DNA of 49,175 nt, taken from NCBI GenBank assembly GCA_026399515.1, contig JAPLQT010000043.1, positions 1 to 49,175 on the forward strand, read 5' to 3'. The notes under the pieces were generated by a model. It saw only the letters and a program-made list of their open reading frames with translations, had not been told where the DNA came from and did not search any database. The number at the start of each line of letters is the position of its first letter. Position 1 is the first letter of the stretch. Made by a program: the position numbers and the translations under genes. This document shows, piece by piece, positions 48,243 to 49,175 of this stretch. Origin of the DNA: Pseudomonadota bacterium (GTDB lineage: Bacteria; Pseudomonadota; Gammaproteobacteria; Burkholderiales; Rhodocyclaceae).

Positions 48243-48305
48243 GGAATCCTCCAGGAGTCCCGTGCAGGGGATGGCTGGCGGCCAACCCTGCAATATCGAG
48301 CCATA

Positions 48306-49049
48306 TTAGCAGAGTAAGTACAGCCCGGTGCCGAGATAGCACAGACCCGTGGCCATCACCGTACGCCGCGTCCATGCCCGGAAATTGGCGTCCGTCATGG
48401 CTTCCAACACCCTGCGCGAAAGCGTGGTGCCGAACACCGCGAGTGCGACGCAGGCGCATGCAAGCCACCACTCGATGACGCCCTGGGTCGTCGACAGCAG
48501 TACACCGAAATAGAATATTTTCAGGATATGCCCGAAGGCCTGGCCGATTGCCTTGGTGGCCACCACTTGCTTGCGGTCCATTTGAGAATGAACGAAAAAC
48601 ACATCCAGCAGCGGCCCGGAAATTCCGGCCAACAATTGAATTGCGATACAGGTGACTCCACAAATAAGGGGATGCCAGGGCTTGTCGACATTGAGTTTGA
48701 AATTCCGCGGCAGCAGCGAACCGATGAAAGGCGTGGTGCCCAGCAGCAAGTAGGCGATGGGTTTGCTGACCGCCAGTTGTACCAGGCTGAATACCGACAG
48801 CACGCCCAGCGCGCCGACCACGAATCCGCGAAACACGCGCCAATTGACCTCGCCTCGCCATAGCCAGGCGCGCCAGCCATTGGCGGCCATTTGCGCCACG
48901 CCATGCAGCATCATGGCTGCGGGGACCGGCATGAATGCCAGCAATATGCCCATGAGTATCATGCCGCCTGCCATGCCGAGTATGCCGGAGATGAAGGAGG
49001 TGATGACGACGCTGACGGCGATTGCGGCGAAAACGAGCGGGGAAGGCAT
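48306..49049 (-). CDS. TauE/SafE-family sulfite or sulfur-compound permease
   Basis: The ATG at 49049 (AAGG in front) gives 247 residues with about seven to eight hydrophobic helices. The first contains the family motif SFISGILGMAGGMILMG, and the second half repeats a similar pattern (GISGPLLDVFFVHS). TauE/SafE proteins export or import sulfite, sulfoacetate or related anions. The following periplasmic thioredoxin-fold gene hints at a thiol or sulfur role, which is inference. A start at 49094 is possible but less likely. Confidence 0.85.
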   Translation of the reverse strand: MPSPLVFAAIAVSVVITSFISGILGMAGGMILMGILLAFMPVPAAMMLHGVAQMAANGWRAWLWRGEVNWRVFRGFVVGALGVLSVFSLVQLAVSKPIAYLLLGTTPFIGSLLPRNFKLNVDKPWHPLICGVTCIAIQLLAGISGPLLDVFFVHSQMDRKQVVATKAIGQAFGHILKIFYFGVLLSTTQGVIEWWLACACVALAVFGTTLSRRVLEAMTDANFRAWTRRTVMATGLCYLGTGLYLLC

Positions 49050-49112
49050 CTGAGACCTTGAAGGGCAGGGAAACTGAGCCGACATTCTAAGCAAAGAATG
49101 GGAGATTCGTAG

Positions 49113-49175
49113 TCATTCGATCGGCAGGCGCGCGAGTCCTTGCGGAGCGATCAAGATGGAGGCGATAATCGCGGA
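49113..49175 (-). CDS. C-terminal end of an unidentified protein (partial)
   Basis: On the minus strand the window edge begins an open frame of about 20 codons ending at TGA 49113-49115. The peptide has a hydrophobic run (AIIASILIAPQG) followed by LARLPIE, which looks like the end of a membrane helix. It is too short to identify. Confidence 0.35.
   Translation of the reverse strand, partial: SAIIASILIAPQGLARLPIE

Overview
The window reads as a chromosomal segment of a GC-rich betaproteobacterium with a fatty-acid-like or aromatic/alicyclic acid catabolism; a Rhodocyclales or Sterolibacterium-type relative is my inference. Support comes from the order pyrG-kdsA-DUF1330-eno-ftsB, the EtfBA/acyl-CoA dehydrogenase/ETF-QO set, a LivGFKHM-type importer and several AMP-forming acyl-CoA ligases. 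I see no tRNA, rRNA, CRISPR array, prophage or insertion sequence.

Region by region. 1-2.4 kb: the end of an MlaFED-type lipid transport operon (MlaE tail, ATPase, MCE protein, auxiliary lipoprotein). 2.4-9.5 kb: a catabolic block with an acyl-CoA ligase broken by a frameshift, an ECHDC3-like crotonase, an AraC-type regulator, a lipoprotein type-B carboxylesterase closed by a long hairpin, and a second acyl-CoA ligase. 9.6-14.2 kb: a five-gene branched-chain-type ABC importer whose livG carries an internal deletion. 14.2-15.5 kb: a reverse-strand patch with a secreted unknown and a VapC/AbrB-type toxin-antitoxin pair. 15.8-19.2 kb: etfB, etfA (internal deletion) and an acyl-CoA dehydrogenase. 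19.3-23.5 kb: a c-di-GMP cyclase and a PAS-GGDEF-EAL phosphodiesterase in tandem. 23.5-30.6 kb: ETF-quinone oxidoreductase and an acyl-CoA ligase on the minus strand, divergent from a thioesterase, acetoacetyl-CoA synthetase, isochorismatase-like hydrolase and MaoC hydratase. 30.6-35.6 kb: the housekeeping operon pyrG-kdsA-DUF1330-eno-ftsB and a convergent gamma-carbonic anhydrase-like gene. 35.7-38.9 kb: a chemoreceptor with a C-terminal sensor domain, a bacteriohemerythrin and a Crp/Fnr regulator. 38.9-49.2 kb: a divergent FolE, a BaiN-like flavoprotein, a tiny Lys-rich protein, a methyltransferase, a zinc alcohol dehydrogenase coupled to a LonC-like protease, a secreted unknown, a periplasmic thioredoxin-fold protein and a TauE/SafE permease.

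How the genes fit together: an imported or esterase-released acid would be activated by the CoA ligases, oxidised by the acyl-CoA dehydrogenase with electrons passing through EtfBA and ETF-QO to quinone, hydrated by crotonase/MaoC enzymes, and finished through acetoacetyl-CoA. The most striking anomaly is three separate out-of-frame internal deletions (about 17, 101 and 80 nt, estimated against remembered family sequences) in three genes of this one catabolic region. They are either an assembly problem or genuine decay. Other items worth a look are a symmetric -10 element between divergent genes, two strong hairpins, a direct-repeat promoter in front of the chemoreceptor, and a FolE homologue lacking a catalytic histidine. 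I found no gene set that I can defend as a wholly new system.
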